Source: Jimgerdemannia flammicorona (Eukaryota; Mucoromycota; Endogonomycetes; Endogonales; Endogonaceae). From it: a stretch of DNA of 21,465 nt. The position numbers were made by a program, and so were the translations under genes. This document shows positions 9,531-18,560 of this stretch, piece by piece (the stretch's first letter is position 1; every line of letters begins with the position of its first letter). The stretch lies in contig RBNI01001650.1 in NCBI GenBank assembly GCA_003990745.1, positions 1 to 21,465 of the forward strand. The letters run 5' to 3'. The notes below the pieces were generated by a model. That model did no database searches, was not told the origin of the DNA, and was given only the letters and a program-made list of their open reading frames with translations.

Positions 9531-9647
9531 AATTTCAGGTTATATAATTGGTTGTAACTCATAGTTACTAGAAGATATTATTTAGTACACTTTTGGAAAT
9601 TAAGTAACTAACTAGCTAGATAAGACTAATTTTATATTTATGATGAA

Positions 9648-9759
9648 TTTGGCTAGTTAATAGATAGTTATTATTTGTGCAACTAACTAACTTACTCAAA
9701 TTTGGCTAGTTAGGTAGTCACTGTTTATACAACTAACTAACTTACTCAAATTTGGCTAA
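9648..9759 (-). repeat. U3 tandem repeat, about 50-bp units (LTR D1)
   Basis: Two full units of 53 and 50 bases (9648-9700 and 9701-9750) and the start of a third, each containing TTTGGCTAGTTA and CAACTAACTAACTTACTCAAA on the plus strand. The last codons and stop of protein X (9746) fall inside the repeat. LTR fragment C has a related repeat at 17073-17182. Confidence 0.75.
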
Positions 9760-10720
9760 TAGAGTCATCCTCATGTAACTTGAAGTTCAATATAACTGAG
9801 ATTATGTCATTTTTATCTTTCTTTTCATTTTCTTCAGAGAGTCTGACCAAATCATTTTCTACATTCTCCACAGTTATACTGAAGTTGGTGGTGGGTTCTG
9901 TAGATGACAAAAGAGAGCTTGTATACTTCTCTAGAAGATTGTGAAGGTCTTCTTCTTATGAAATAAGTAGTTTACTCTGCTCTAGTTTTTGAGATCTCTA
10001 GCCAATAGTGTTGTTATCTATAGAGTAGAATACATCTGTAGAATTCTGAGAGTAGCAGACTCTCAGAGGAGGACCTTAGAATAATACAATTAGACCTTAA
10101 AGGAACTGATCTGGGTTATCTTCTAGGATGGGGTTCTAAAGATATTGAATTTCATCACTCTTAACTATAATAGTAGACTAGGCTTCTTCTGTAACCATTT
10201 CTTTAAGATAGTCTATAAAGCAGCTTATTAGGTTTTAAATGTCTAAAACCTTGACATATTCCAAGTTGGGAATAGTCCAGGGTATATGCCTAAAGATCTA
10301 GTAGACTCTCTTGGTCAACTTCTATTCATATCTATCTAGGCATGTAGTATCTGTAATTTTTTGAGAACTAGTCTGTGAGAGATCTTGGCAGAGATAATAT
10401 TCTAACTTGTATTCTTACCACACCCAGAGATACTTAGTAGCAGTAGAGATTCTTGTTTCTATTTTATAGCAGTTAAGAGTATAGTAGTATGGGTTCTTTG
10501 TAAAGAGGTTCAGGCTTTGGGTTCTACTTATATACATCCTCATAGTTCTTTTGATATCAGAGAATATCTGATATTAGACCAATGGATCCTTGATCTTGCT
10601 ATTTGGTAGATAGTGAGTATTTTGTTTTGTGGTGAGTTTCTTATTTATGGATAATATCTTATACTCCTTTTTGATACTTCTTTTATATCCTAAGGGTCTC
10701 CTTCTTTAGTCCAGAGGTAG
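9746..10720 (-). pseudogene. LTR-encoded protein X, copy D1
   Basis: The minus frame contains FSDIKRTMRMYISRTQSLNL, NPYYYTLNCYKIETRIS, QDLSQTSSQKITDT, the core IFRHIPWTIPNLEYVKV, STIIVKSDEI, EDNPDQFL, and a tail with TVENVENDLVRLSEENEKKD ending NFKLHEDDSISQI-stop. It is closest to copy C, which shares the tail nearly residue for residue, and more distant from A/B. Stops are mainly TAG and TGA. A triple 23-base repeat lies just upstream (10783-10851). No known domain is recognised, and the C-terminal third is strongly charged and mostly acidic. Confidence 0.68.
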
Positions 10721-10782
10721 GGTTACCTGATTTGGAGTAGTATACTGCTGAGGTCACTATGAGTCACAATGAGTTCAGATAT

Positions 10783-10851
10783 AGATCATCTTCTGGTCAA
10801 GATGCAGATCATCTTCTGGTCAAGATACAGATCATCTTCTGGTCAAGATGA
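10783..10851 (-). repeat. 23-bp tandem repeat, three near-identical copies
   Basis: The units start at 10783, 10806 and 10829. Each reads AGATCATCTTCTGGTCAAGA plus TGC, TAC or TGA. The near-perfect identity inside otherwise heavily mutated sequence suggests expansion after the LTR decayed. The length is not a multiple of three, so it would shift any X frame reading through it. Confidence 0.85.
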
Positions 10852-10944
10852 GTCATAGTTGAGTCATAATTTGTAAACAGAGACTTATGAAGTCTAAGCA
10901 GTCCTCTGGCTTTTGATATCATCAGTTTCTAAGGTATCATTACA

Positions 10945-11757
10945 TCTATTCCTTGCAAATTAAAGCTGTTCTTGGTAGAGGTAGTTATATAGGAATAGTA
11001 GTCTTAGTTCTCTTTTTTTTTGAACTGTTGGTGCATTTGCAAGGACTGGCCATCCTTATCTAGGGTGAGGACTTTCATTGTTGTAGCTGAGGGGTCAAAC
11101 CTCTCAGAAATGATATTTTCTGTAATCTGAGGTAATTTCTAATAGTAATATCTATCATATAGATAGACTTGAGATTGGTTTTAATGATATTGGCTTTCTT
11201 AAGTTCTATATAAAGCATCTGTCATTCTTTAATAGAGATGATATAGATGGAGTGAATAGAGTTGTTCAAATGTATTTTGCTTCTACTGAGTAATAAGGTC
11301 TTATATAGTTGTAGTATATTTTAGTCTTAAGTTTAACTCTATCTAGAGTCTTGAGTTAATAAGTGTAGTATATGAACTTTTAGTAAATAAGATAAGATCC
11401 TTTCTATTTTGGTTCAATTGGTACTCTAGTTTCCTTCTATAATAGTATAGTATATGAAGACTTGTTGTTCAATGAGTAGAGATTTAAGATCAGTCTTAAA
11501 GTTATAGGTATTTTTATATTTTAGCAATAAATCTGTACTTACTGGCATACTTCATATAACCAGATAATCTCTTCAGTAACTTGTTTCACTAAATCCAGCT
11601 GAATTGGTTTAGCTGGATCTTGTACTTCTCAGCCATACACTAAATAGAAAGAGGTCTGTTAGATATGGCTAGCTTTCTCTACAAACATTCATATCATACA
11701 AACTTTGAAACATACTTTTGAATTATTTATTGGAGAAAGTTACCAAGGATATGGCAA
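10945..11757 (-). pseudogene. Probable gypsy integrase/pol tail upstream of LTR D1
   Basis: Reading the minus strand from about 11660, TSFYLVYG*EVQDPAKP matches the T-P-F-x-L-x-Y-G-R-E pattern late in gypsy integrases, followed by DLVKQVTEEIIWLYEV. It lies about 700 bases before the LTR, the same distance as the equivalent FFLNYDQYS in element E. The sequence itself is not close to E, so it is a different subfamily. No chromodomain could be found. The last 200 bases hold a fairly open stretch with TTMKVLTLDKDGQSLQMHQQ that I do not recognise. The assignment rests on a short motif and on position. Confidence 0.45.
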
Positions 11758-11817
11758 CAAACAAGTGAGCCAATATGTATACTGGGTTAGATAGACCTGG
11801 GGCCTTCAACTAGCAAT

Positions 11818-13764
11818 ATGTCAGAAGAGAGTATAGACTGAGAATAGAGTCTTTGGGAGATTCTGGAGACCAGAGTGGGCTAAGCAGTGGTGGATGGTCT
11901 GGTACTAAAGTAGGAGAGTAGGGGGGGCTGAGCTTTGCAGATAAGGTGAAGCTAAGAGGATGGCCTATTGGAGCTGGTGGGGGATAAGAGAGCAGTAAGA
12001 AAAAGTCAAAGGAGGTAAGGGCTAGAGGGGTAGTATCTCAGGGGATAGATGGAAGGACTGGTGGAGTGGTGACTGGGGAAAGTAGTAAGACTACTGATTG
12101 AAGAGTGACTGGGGATCTGGAAAAAAAATCCAGATGTGACTACTGATAGTTAGAATGAGTCACAGGGGCTAGAGAGGACTAGGGATCTGGCTGATGGTGT
12201 AACAGGGCTAGCAGTGACTCTGTTACTCAAGAAATCAATTTTGGAGTTTGTGATTACACTGTGCTTCAGAGGATTAGTAGTCACAGCAAATATGGTCTTG
12301 AGTCTGATTTCAAAGTATATGGCTGAAGCAGCTTCAGTGAAGTTTCTAAAAGGTTTGAAGGGAGTCAAGGTGGGCTTTGAGAAGGCTGAACCTCTGGAGG
12401 AGACAGTGAAGATGGGGTTAACTATAGGAGAGGTGGTGGTACCTTTGGTATACTGTTTGAGATAGGACCCAAGAGTGATTCAGCTCCTAGTAAAAGAGAT
12501 ACCTACAGTGACAGTGGTTGAGATGAGGAGGAGATTGAGGAAGTTATAGCTGAGTATAGTGAGGTGATAGATATCAGGTTTTAAGTCTAGGAGGGGATCT
12601 CTCTCAGAATAGGAGATATAGATGTTCATCTTAGACTGGTAGAGAAGAAGGCTACTGGAAAGCCATGTGATTAGCCAGTGGTGATGATGTGGAGAGCCTT
12701 TATCTGTAAGATAATAAGAGTAAAGAGAAGTGTGGAGGAGGAGGAGGACTTGATGGAGGTATTGGAGGAGCTCAGTAGAGTGGTAGAGAGGTAGGCCAAG
12801 GTCTGGCAGAAATATGTAGAATCAATATACTTGAAGATAGTGGATGAAAAGTATATTCAGGTAGATAGAGAATAGGGAAGAGAGCTCAGAGGTAGAAGAG
12901 ACAGCAGGAGCTGTTGGCAAGTCTGAAAGAGAAGGAGAAGGGAAAGATGAGCTTGGAAGAGGTGACTAGAGAAGCTAAAGAGAGCATCTGGGCAGGGGTG
13001 GAGGTTGGGAGAGTACTGAAGTATATGAGCAGGGGCTAGGAGAGAGAGATCAGGCTCTCTATGATGATAGTATACTAGAGGTGTGAGAGGAGAGTAAGGA
13101 CATAGGAAGGAAAGCTTAGGATATCCAGCTAATGGCTAGTGAGAATGTAGAGATACTGGGAACTTACCACATTTGATTTGGTATATCTGAGGTAACAAGT
13201 AGAAGGCAGGTAGTTGCAGTCAGAGAGGAGGAGCTAGTGGATGTCCCTGAGGAGGAGTGGGACAAGTCTGTGAGTGCTGGGGCAGATACAGTGATGCTTG
13301 GGCTGGCTGGTCTATGATGTCTGGGGGCAAGGACTTTGGGGACTTGCAGTGGCTATACTAGTTGATGAATAACTTGGTAGCTGAGGAGTTGGGAGATGTA
13401 GACTTGCAAGTCATTAGTGAGGAATACTGGGTGCAGATTCTACAGGATAATAGTATTGTAGAGGCCCTGGCAAAAGAGGTACTGGTGGTATATTTGGATG
13501 AGGAGAGTTATGAGGTAGATGTTGAGAGAGAGGCAGAGATGGTGGTAGCTACTAGAGAGTATACAGTCTTCTGGAGAGCAGAAAAGTAGATTGGAGATTT
13601 GATAAGAGGCTTATTTGGAGTACTAGGAAGAGATAGAGTTGAAGGATGATACTACAATAGATGAGCTCTTGAGTGGACTGGAAGCTAAGCTAGTTGAGGG
13701 AGTAGAGACTACTACTGAGTATGAATTAGACTTAGCTAGGGAGGAAGTGAACATAGAGTTATAG
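11818..13764 (+). pseudogene. LINE ORF1 (copy G)
   Basis: ORF1 starts at an ATG at 11818 (MSEESID, cf. MSKNSEK in copy F). Open segments include 12214-12465 (LLLKKSILEFVI ... KFLKGLKGVKVGFEKAEPLEE) and 13362-13589 (DLQVISEEYWVQILQD ... DEESYEVDVEREAEM), with frameshifts and TAG/TGA stops between. The C-terminal part is acidic. I see no zinc knuckle or RRM motif, so the family cannot be named further. It is expected to be the RNA-binding partner of the ORF2 protein. Homology to the minus-strand copy F supports it as a real coding region. Confidence 0.6.
12115..12135 (+). repeat. Inverted repeat with oligo(A) loop in LINE ORF1
   Basis: ATCTGGA and TCCAGAT flank a run of A (8 in total). The same hairpin occurs in LINE F at 5664-5687 with 11 A. 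The stems are unchanged in both although the surrounding sequence has diverged. Confidence 0.7.
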
Positions 13765-13779
13765 AGTAGATACATCTAT

Positions 13780-16370
13780 TTAACATTATTCCTTATGAAT
13801 AGTACAACCAATATTTTCTTATTAGATGTGAATGACCTGCAGAGTTCTGAAGGTGACATAACATTTTTACTTAGTTAAAGAGTTTAGAGGTAGATCTATT
13901 TCTTTTATAGGATGTATAATGTGAGGAGGATCTTGATCAATAGGAGTAGATGAGAGAATGGAGTAGAGCAGTAGTCTGGAATAGCAAGGTTGGGCTACTG
14001 GTGCAGAAAGGGTGAGGGAACATCTGTGGGAGCAGGAACTGGGAAATTATATGGTTTAGAGAGAGTGGCATTGACCTAGATAGGAGTTGATTGTGGTTAG
14101 ATATTACTACTGCCCTGCAGTCAGAAGTAAGCATATAGAGTAGATTGATTACCTTTTGGATAGTGGAGTACTTGTAGAGACAGGAGTGGAGGTGCTTGTA
14201 GGGGACTTCAACATAGTTCACTTGGCACAGTTGGACAGGACAGATGGGGGGAGAAATACAGAGGGCAGGAGTAGTGGTCTGGAGGGTTGAGAGGAGGTGG
14301 AGCAACTTAGTTCCTTGGTGGATGCTGGATGGGTGATGTAGGGAGATAGGAGGGTCTATACTCATTGGGTGGATGGTCTGGAGACTAGAATTGACTGGAT
14401 GCTAATAGCTGAATACTGGGGTCTGGATATCTAGAAGTCTCTAGAGGTTGAGTGGTGTCTATGGTCAGACTATTAGGGCTTATTAAGGCATGAGCAGTTT
14501 GGGGGAAGTGAGGATGGGCCTGGATATTGGTGTCTCAATTCCTCTTTGTTAGCTGAGAAAGTATTATGGAACAATTGAGCCAAGGATATTTAGCAGAAAG
14601 TGGAGGGCTGAGTACATAAGGGTGCCTCAGTTGATATTAGATAGGTAAGGTTGAAGGAAGCTACTAGAGTTTACTAGAGCAAGGCTGGTAGAGTAGTGGA
14701 GAGACAGAGGAGGAGGAGGGTGGCCTGGGCTTCCACTAGATTGGCTTGACTTCAGAAAAATTGGGTAGGTCTTTTGGCCCTAGAGGGGGTGGAGGACTGA
14801 AGGTTAATATAGGCTAAGCTGGAGGTCACTGAGTTACAACAGGTGTTAAGAGGGAAGGAGGAGATATAGATGTAGTGTTTAGCTGCAAAGTTATACTAGC
14901 AGGGGCTGGAGAAGGGGGAGAGGCCCTCTAAGTACCTCTCAAGGATCCTTTGGGTGAGGAGAGTGAGGCAGAGGTGGGAGAGGGTACTAGATTCTGATAG
15001 ACTACTGGTGTATAGGCCATAAGACATTCTAGGCTTGCTGAAGGAGAGGTGGAGTGGTTTATGGAGTGAGGAGAAGGGTGGGGCTGATGCTGCCACCATT
15101 GAATACACTTTGAAGGATTGGTACCCATCTCAAGCAGAGGGGCTTGATAGCTTGGTGATGCTGGTATAGAAGAGAGAGATTCACCAGGTTCTTACTGTGA
15201 CTATACTGGGCATGGTACCAGGAGAGGATGGTCTGCCCTGAGACTTCTGAAAGAAGATAGTAGGAGACTCAGGAGTGCTGGAAGAGATAATAGCACTTTG
15301 TGACTTAGTATTACAGTCAGAGAAGTGGGTGGGAGAGCAGGATCTGAGGCTGGTAGTACTGCTATATAAGGATAAGAGCAGGAGAGAGGACTGGAAGAAC
15401 TGGTGACCTATCATGCTCTTGGATATGGACAGGAAGTTGGTCACCAAGATAGTGGTTATAAGACTGCAGAAGGTGGTCTAGCAAGTCTTGGATGAAGAGC
15501 AATGAGGTTTTGTAGGAGGCCAGCTCATTAGAGATAGCACAGCTTAAGTCTACAGTGTTATTGAAGAGGCTCAAGCCTGTGAGCTGGATGGAAGATTGGT
15601 CTTCTTAGATCAGGAGAAGGCATATGACCAGGTTAGGTGGATCTGATTAGTAAAGGTATTGAATAGGATAAGTATCCCTTAGTAGTTCTGAGTAGCAATG
15701 ATCAGCCTACTGGAAGGGAGTAGAGTAGTACTCATGTGCAATAGTCATCAGGAAGTAGTATTTCCTCTGGGTAGAGGTGTTCTCCAGAGGAACTCACTGT
15801 CTTCTATTTTGTATACTCTATCCTTAGAGCTATTGATGGATAGAATTCAGTGAAAGGTAGTGGAGCTCTCAGTATTTGGAATTGTGTAGAAAGTTAGGGC
15901 CTTTGTAGATGATATAGTAGTTGGTCTGAGATTGATCACTAATGTCAAGGAGCTCTAGAAAACAGTGGAGTGGTATGAGGTGCACTCTGGAGCTAAAATC
16001 AACTGATATAAATATGAAACAATGATATTGGGTAATGGTCTGATGGGAGGAGATGTCATTGGAACAATTATTCCTACTAGAGATACTGTACAGTACTTGG
16101 GCATCTATCTATTGATTTATGGATCAGTCCTACCAAGATCTTAGTGGGAGCAGTGGGTGGCTGTTTGAGGGGAGGCCCTGCAAAGTTGAGGAGGCTACCA
16201 CATCTCATGTTTCAATTTAAATATCTACTAGCTGCCAAAGCTGTGGTATTTAGCATATCATCTAGACTCTCTAGCCTGAGTAGTGAAGAGGCTATTGAAG
16301 CTGGCTAAAGATTAGATCTGGGCTGGGAGGAGAAGTCAGATTGGCTGGGAAACCACACTCTCAACTGCTG
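13780..16370 (+). pseudogene. LINE ORF2: endonuclease and reverse transcriptase (copy G)
   Basis: Broken ORF2. The endonuclease region shows GDFNIVHLAQLD near 14200 and then DGLETRIDWML near 14370, as in APE-type LINE endonucleases. The RT follows with PGEDGLP (about 15220), RREDWKNW*PIMLLDMDRKL, GFVGGQLIRD, VFLDQEKAYDQVRW, PLGRGVLQRNSLSSILYTL, FVDDIVVGL (catalytic F-x-D-D) and YLGIYL. Stops sit at expected Arg, Gln and Trp codons, e.g. NW*PI for NWRPI, and LQRNSLS where LQGDPLS is usual. The product would nick the target and prime cDNA synthesis. It ends before a full C-terminal domain. The LINE class is certain; the clade is not. Confidence 0.85.
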
Positions 16371-17087
16371 GGAAATAGAAATAAGAATCACCACCACTAC
16401 TGAGTACCTCTGGATGTGACAAGAATATGAAATGAGATATCACTTCTGCCAGAAGTTCTCACAGACCAGCTCTCAAGAAATTATAAATACTTATATAGAC
16501 AGACATGAGCAAAAACTGACCAGAAGAGTCTACCAGATCTTCAGACATATACTCTGGACTATTCCCAATCTTGAGTATGTCAAGGTCTTTGATATTCAAG
16601 AATTGACAAGTTGCTGTACAGACCACCTTGAGAAAATAGTTACTGAGGATACTCAATCTACTATCATAGTTAAAAGTGATGAAGTTCAAGATCTGTAGAA
16701 CTCTATTCTAGAGACCAATTCCTCTATAGTCTGATTGTACTATTTCAAGGCCCTCCCCTAAGAGTTCACTATTCTCAGAACTCCACAGATATTCCCTACT
16801 TTGTGGATGACCTCACCATTGACTGGAGACCTCAAGAGCAGAATGACATCACCCCCTCAGATAACTTGGAGAATAATGATGACCTACTTATTCTACTGGA
16901 AGATAATGCCTACAACTTCCTTTCTCTCTTCCAAGACCCTCTCACTGATCCCAATACAACTGTAGAGAATGCAGAAAATGATTTGGCTGGACTCTCTAAA
17001 GAAAATAAGGAGAAAGATGAGAATGATATAATTCTTATCACATTGAACTTTAAGATATATAAAGATGGCTCTATTAGCCAAATTTGA
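16371..17087 (+). pseudogene. LTR-encoded protein X, copy C (5'-truncated)
   Basis: The sequence enters X at the ETRITIATEYL equivalent, immediately after LINE G. Open segments are 16432-16698 (FSQTSSQEIINT, RHEQKLTRRVYQIFRHILW, IPNLEYVKVFDIQELTS, STIIVKSDEVQDL) and 16803-17087 (WRPQEQNDITPSDNLENNDD ... TTVENAENDLAGLSKENKEK ... ILITLNF ... SISQI-stop). A few stops separate them. It shares about half of its residues with copy B over the 60-residue core, and its tail is nearly that of D1, so C and D1 form one subfamily. The acidic C-terminus is conserved. This is the longest readable X apart from A and B. Confidence 0.72.
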
Positions 17088-17182
17088 GTAAGTTAGTAAC
17101 TACATATTTAACTAGCTATATTCAGCTTAGTTAGTTAGTTATATAAACAGTAACTGCACTTTAACTAGCCAAATTTGGGGTT
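17073..17182 (+). repeat. U3 repeat of LTR fragment C
   Basis: Two TTAGCCAAATTTG / CTAGCCAAATTTG blocks about 95 bases apart, with TTAGTTAGTTAGTTATATAAACAGTAACT between them. This is the counterpart of the D1 U3 repeat. No TATA/poly(A) pair follows, so the LTR fragment ends near 17182. Confidence 0.6.
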
Positions 17183-17261
17183 TACTAAAGTATCCACTGT
17201 CACAACTTAGCAGTACCAGAATTATTTTTAGAAATTGTCTATGACTTGCTTATCATGATTG

Positions 17262-17438
17262 GGGCTGATATATGGGCTGGTATATAGGCTGGTGTATAGG
17301 CTGATATTATGGGCTGTGTATGGACTAGTGTACAGACTAGTATATAGGCTAGTATTATAGGCTGTATACAGGTTGATATACAGACTGATGTATGGGCTGG
17401 TATATAGGCTGATATATGAGCTAGTGTATAAGGGCTGG
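17262..17438. repeat. Degenerate 12-bp minisatellite
   Basis: About 14 units resembling GGCTGGTATATA (variants GGCTGATATATG, GACTAGTGTACA and others), mostly 12 bases apart with two short insertions. The 12-base period keeps the minus strand open for 69 codons as a Y-I-P-A/H-I-S-A repeat. That is a by-product of periodicity and not evidence of a protein. Confidence 0.85.
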
Positions 17439-17479
17439 ATGCACTCATATATATGTATATACCAATTATTTTAAATAAC

Positions 17480-18540
17480 TTATCTGTCTATCAGACTTTC
17501 TTTCTATATATCTACCCATCTATCCTTCTATATATACTACAATGGCTGAAATATTCCATCAATAATTTTTCAATATTGAACAACCATTCCAAATTTCTGC
17601 ACAAGAATTCAAAAAACAGTGGCCACATATATCAAATATATGGTCAATTTGGACTACAAGTGAACCCAAAAATGGTAATAGTTGGACAACATATATGTTG
17701 TCTGACAAAATATATAAAATCTAGTATATGTCAAGATGGAGTTCTTGAAGAAAAGTGCAGAAAAACCAAAATCTGTAAATCTGACCAGTGTTCTGCAAAA
17801 ATCAAGATTACTCATTTGGAGACAACACAAATAGTACAAATCAAATGATATCAAAATTCACCCAATCATATACATACTCTTGAAGAAAGTGATATACTAA
17901 AGTATTTTGAGGCTATCAAGACTTTAGCAGCTGAAGAAATAAGCAAATTATATCATCCACCTGCTATTACAGCTGCTGTCAAGGAAATTGCCACAAAATA
18001 ATTCAGAGAAGGATCTGGAGTTGAACATCTATATCAAATTGAGGTTGCTAACATTCAGGCAAAAATCTGAGGTCTAATGAATATATATCTGATTGGTGAT
18101 GATAATCTGAAAAAAGACATTGAAGAAGCTACTAGTTATCTGAAGAACTGACAATATCAGGTGGACTATTTTCATTCTAGTGAACTAAAAAAAGACTTTA
18201 GTTTTGCTAGACCAGAACAATTGACAAAGTTGATAAAATATGGCTTGCTAACTCTAATGGATTCAATATATAATACTAATAAGTAGAAATGGTACTTATT
18301 TACATTATATATTTGAGATGGTATTAGATGTTGGGATATCAGTATCATATCTTTGTTAGTGATGAAGATAGCTTAATGGTCACAGCTGGACTAAAAAGAA
18401 TTCAATCTATGGCACCTAGATGGCAACCTCAATATATGTTATCTGACCAAAGCAATATTGAAGCAAATGGAGTTACAATTATATTTCCAGGAATTCAAGG
18501 AGGTGAATAAGAATGTAATATCATCTTATATACAGTACAT
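17480..18540 (+). pseudogene. MULE-type transposase (truncated)
   Basis: The plus frame reads FGLQVNPKMVIVGQHICCL, EEKCRKTKICKSDQCSAKI (Cys-rich N-terminal region as in MULE/FAR1-type proteins), THLETTQIVQI, TLEESDILKYFEAIKTLAAE, SFARPEQLTKLIKYG and MDSIYNTNK. After a one-base shift near 18315-18330 it reads HIFVSDEDSLMVTAGLKRIQ, MAPRWQPQYMLSDQSNIEAN, and IIFPGIQGGE*ECNIIL.TVH. The DS.YNTNKY, P.....SDQ and C.VH elements match the MULE transposase core. Stops occur at expected Trp, Arg and Gln codons. It ends where LTR B begins, so B inserted into it and the 3' part may lie beyond the window. The N-terminal start is not determinable, and no terminal inverted repeats were found. Confidence 0.8.
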
Positions 18541-18560
18541 ACTATATATTATAACAGTGA

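Larger units (their letters stand above)
9300..10944 (-). mobile_element. Gypsy 3' LTR copy D1, carrying protein X
   Basis: It starts at 10944 on the minus strand with TGTAATGATACCTTAG, the least altered LTR start in the window, directly after GCAAGGAATAGA, which shares AAGGAATA with the polypurine tract of element E. It contains protein X (about 10720-9746), U3 repeats (9648-9759), a TATA box (9530-9521) and AATAAA (9502-9497). The 3' end is not clear. By the roughly 240-base TATA-to-end distance seen in B and E it should fall near 9300, where CTATAGTCA is a weak candidate. Upstream is integrase-like sequence, so it is read as a 3' LTR. Confidence 0.62.
11758..16370 (+). mobile_element. LINE (non-LTR retrotransposon) copy G
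   Basis: A two-ORF LINE on the plus strand, with ORF1 (about 11818-13764) and ORF2 carrying endonuclease and reverse transcriptase (about 13780-16370). It is markedly more GC- and purine-rich than its neighbours, yet no CpG was seen. The 3' end is cut shortly after the RT, where sequence switches at about 16371 to protein X of LTR fragment C. There is no 3' poly(A) tail at the junction, so the 3' end is lost. The exact 5' end is not visible; 11758 is a guess from the last D1-side sequence. Confidence 0.8.

Noticed and set aside
9648..10851. Tandem repeats as a CRISPR array
   Set aside because: Units are adjacent without spacers, sit inside an LTR, and no cas gene is present.
8566..10944. D1 and D2 as one continuous LTR
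   Set aside because: Two separate TATA/AATAAA pairs occur 750 bases apart, and only the D1 part has protein X and a polypurine tract; two adjoining elements explain this better.
13937..15574. Several minus-strand frames of 70-142 codons
   Set aside because: They are antisense to LINE ORF2, where endonuclease and RT motifs are seen on the plus strand.
17239..17448. 69-codon minus-strand open frame rich in Y-I-P-A and H-I-S-A
   Set aside because: It is produced by the 12-base minisatellite, whose period is a multiple of three; there is no other sign of coding.
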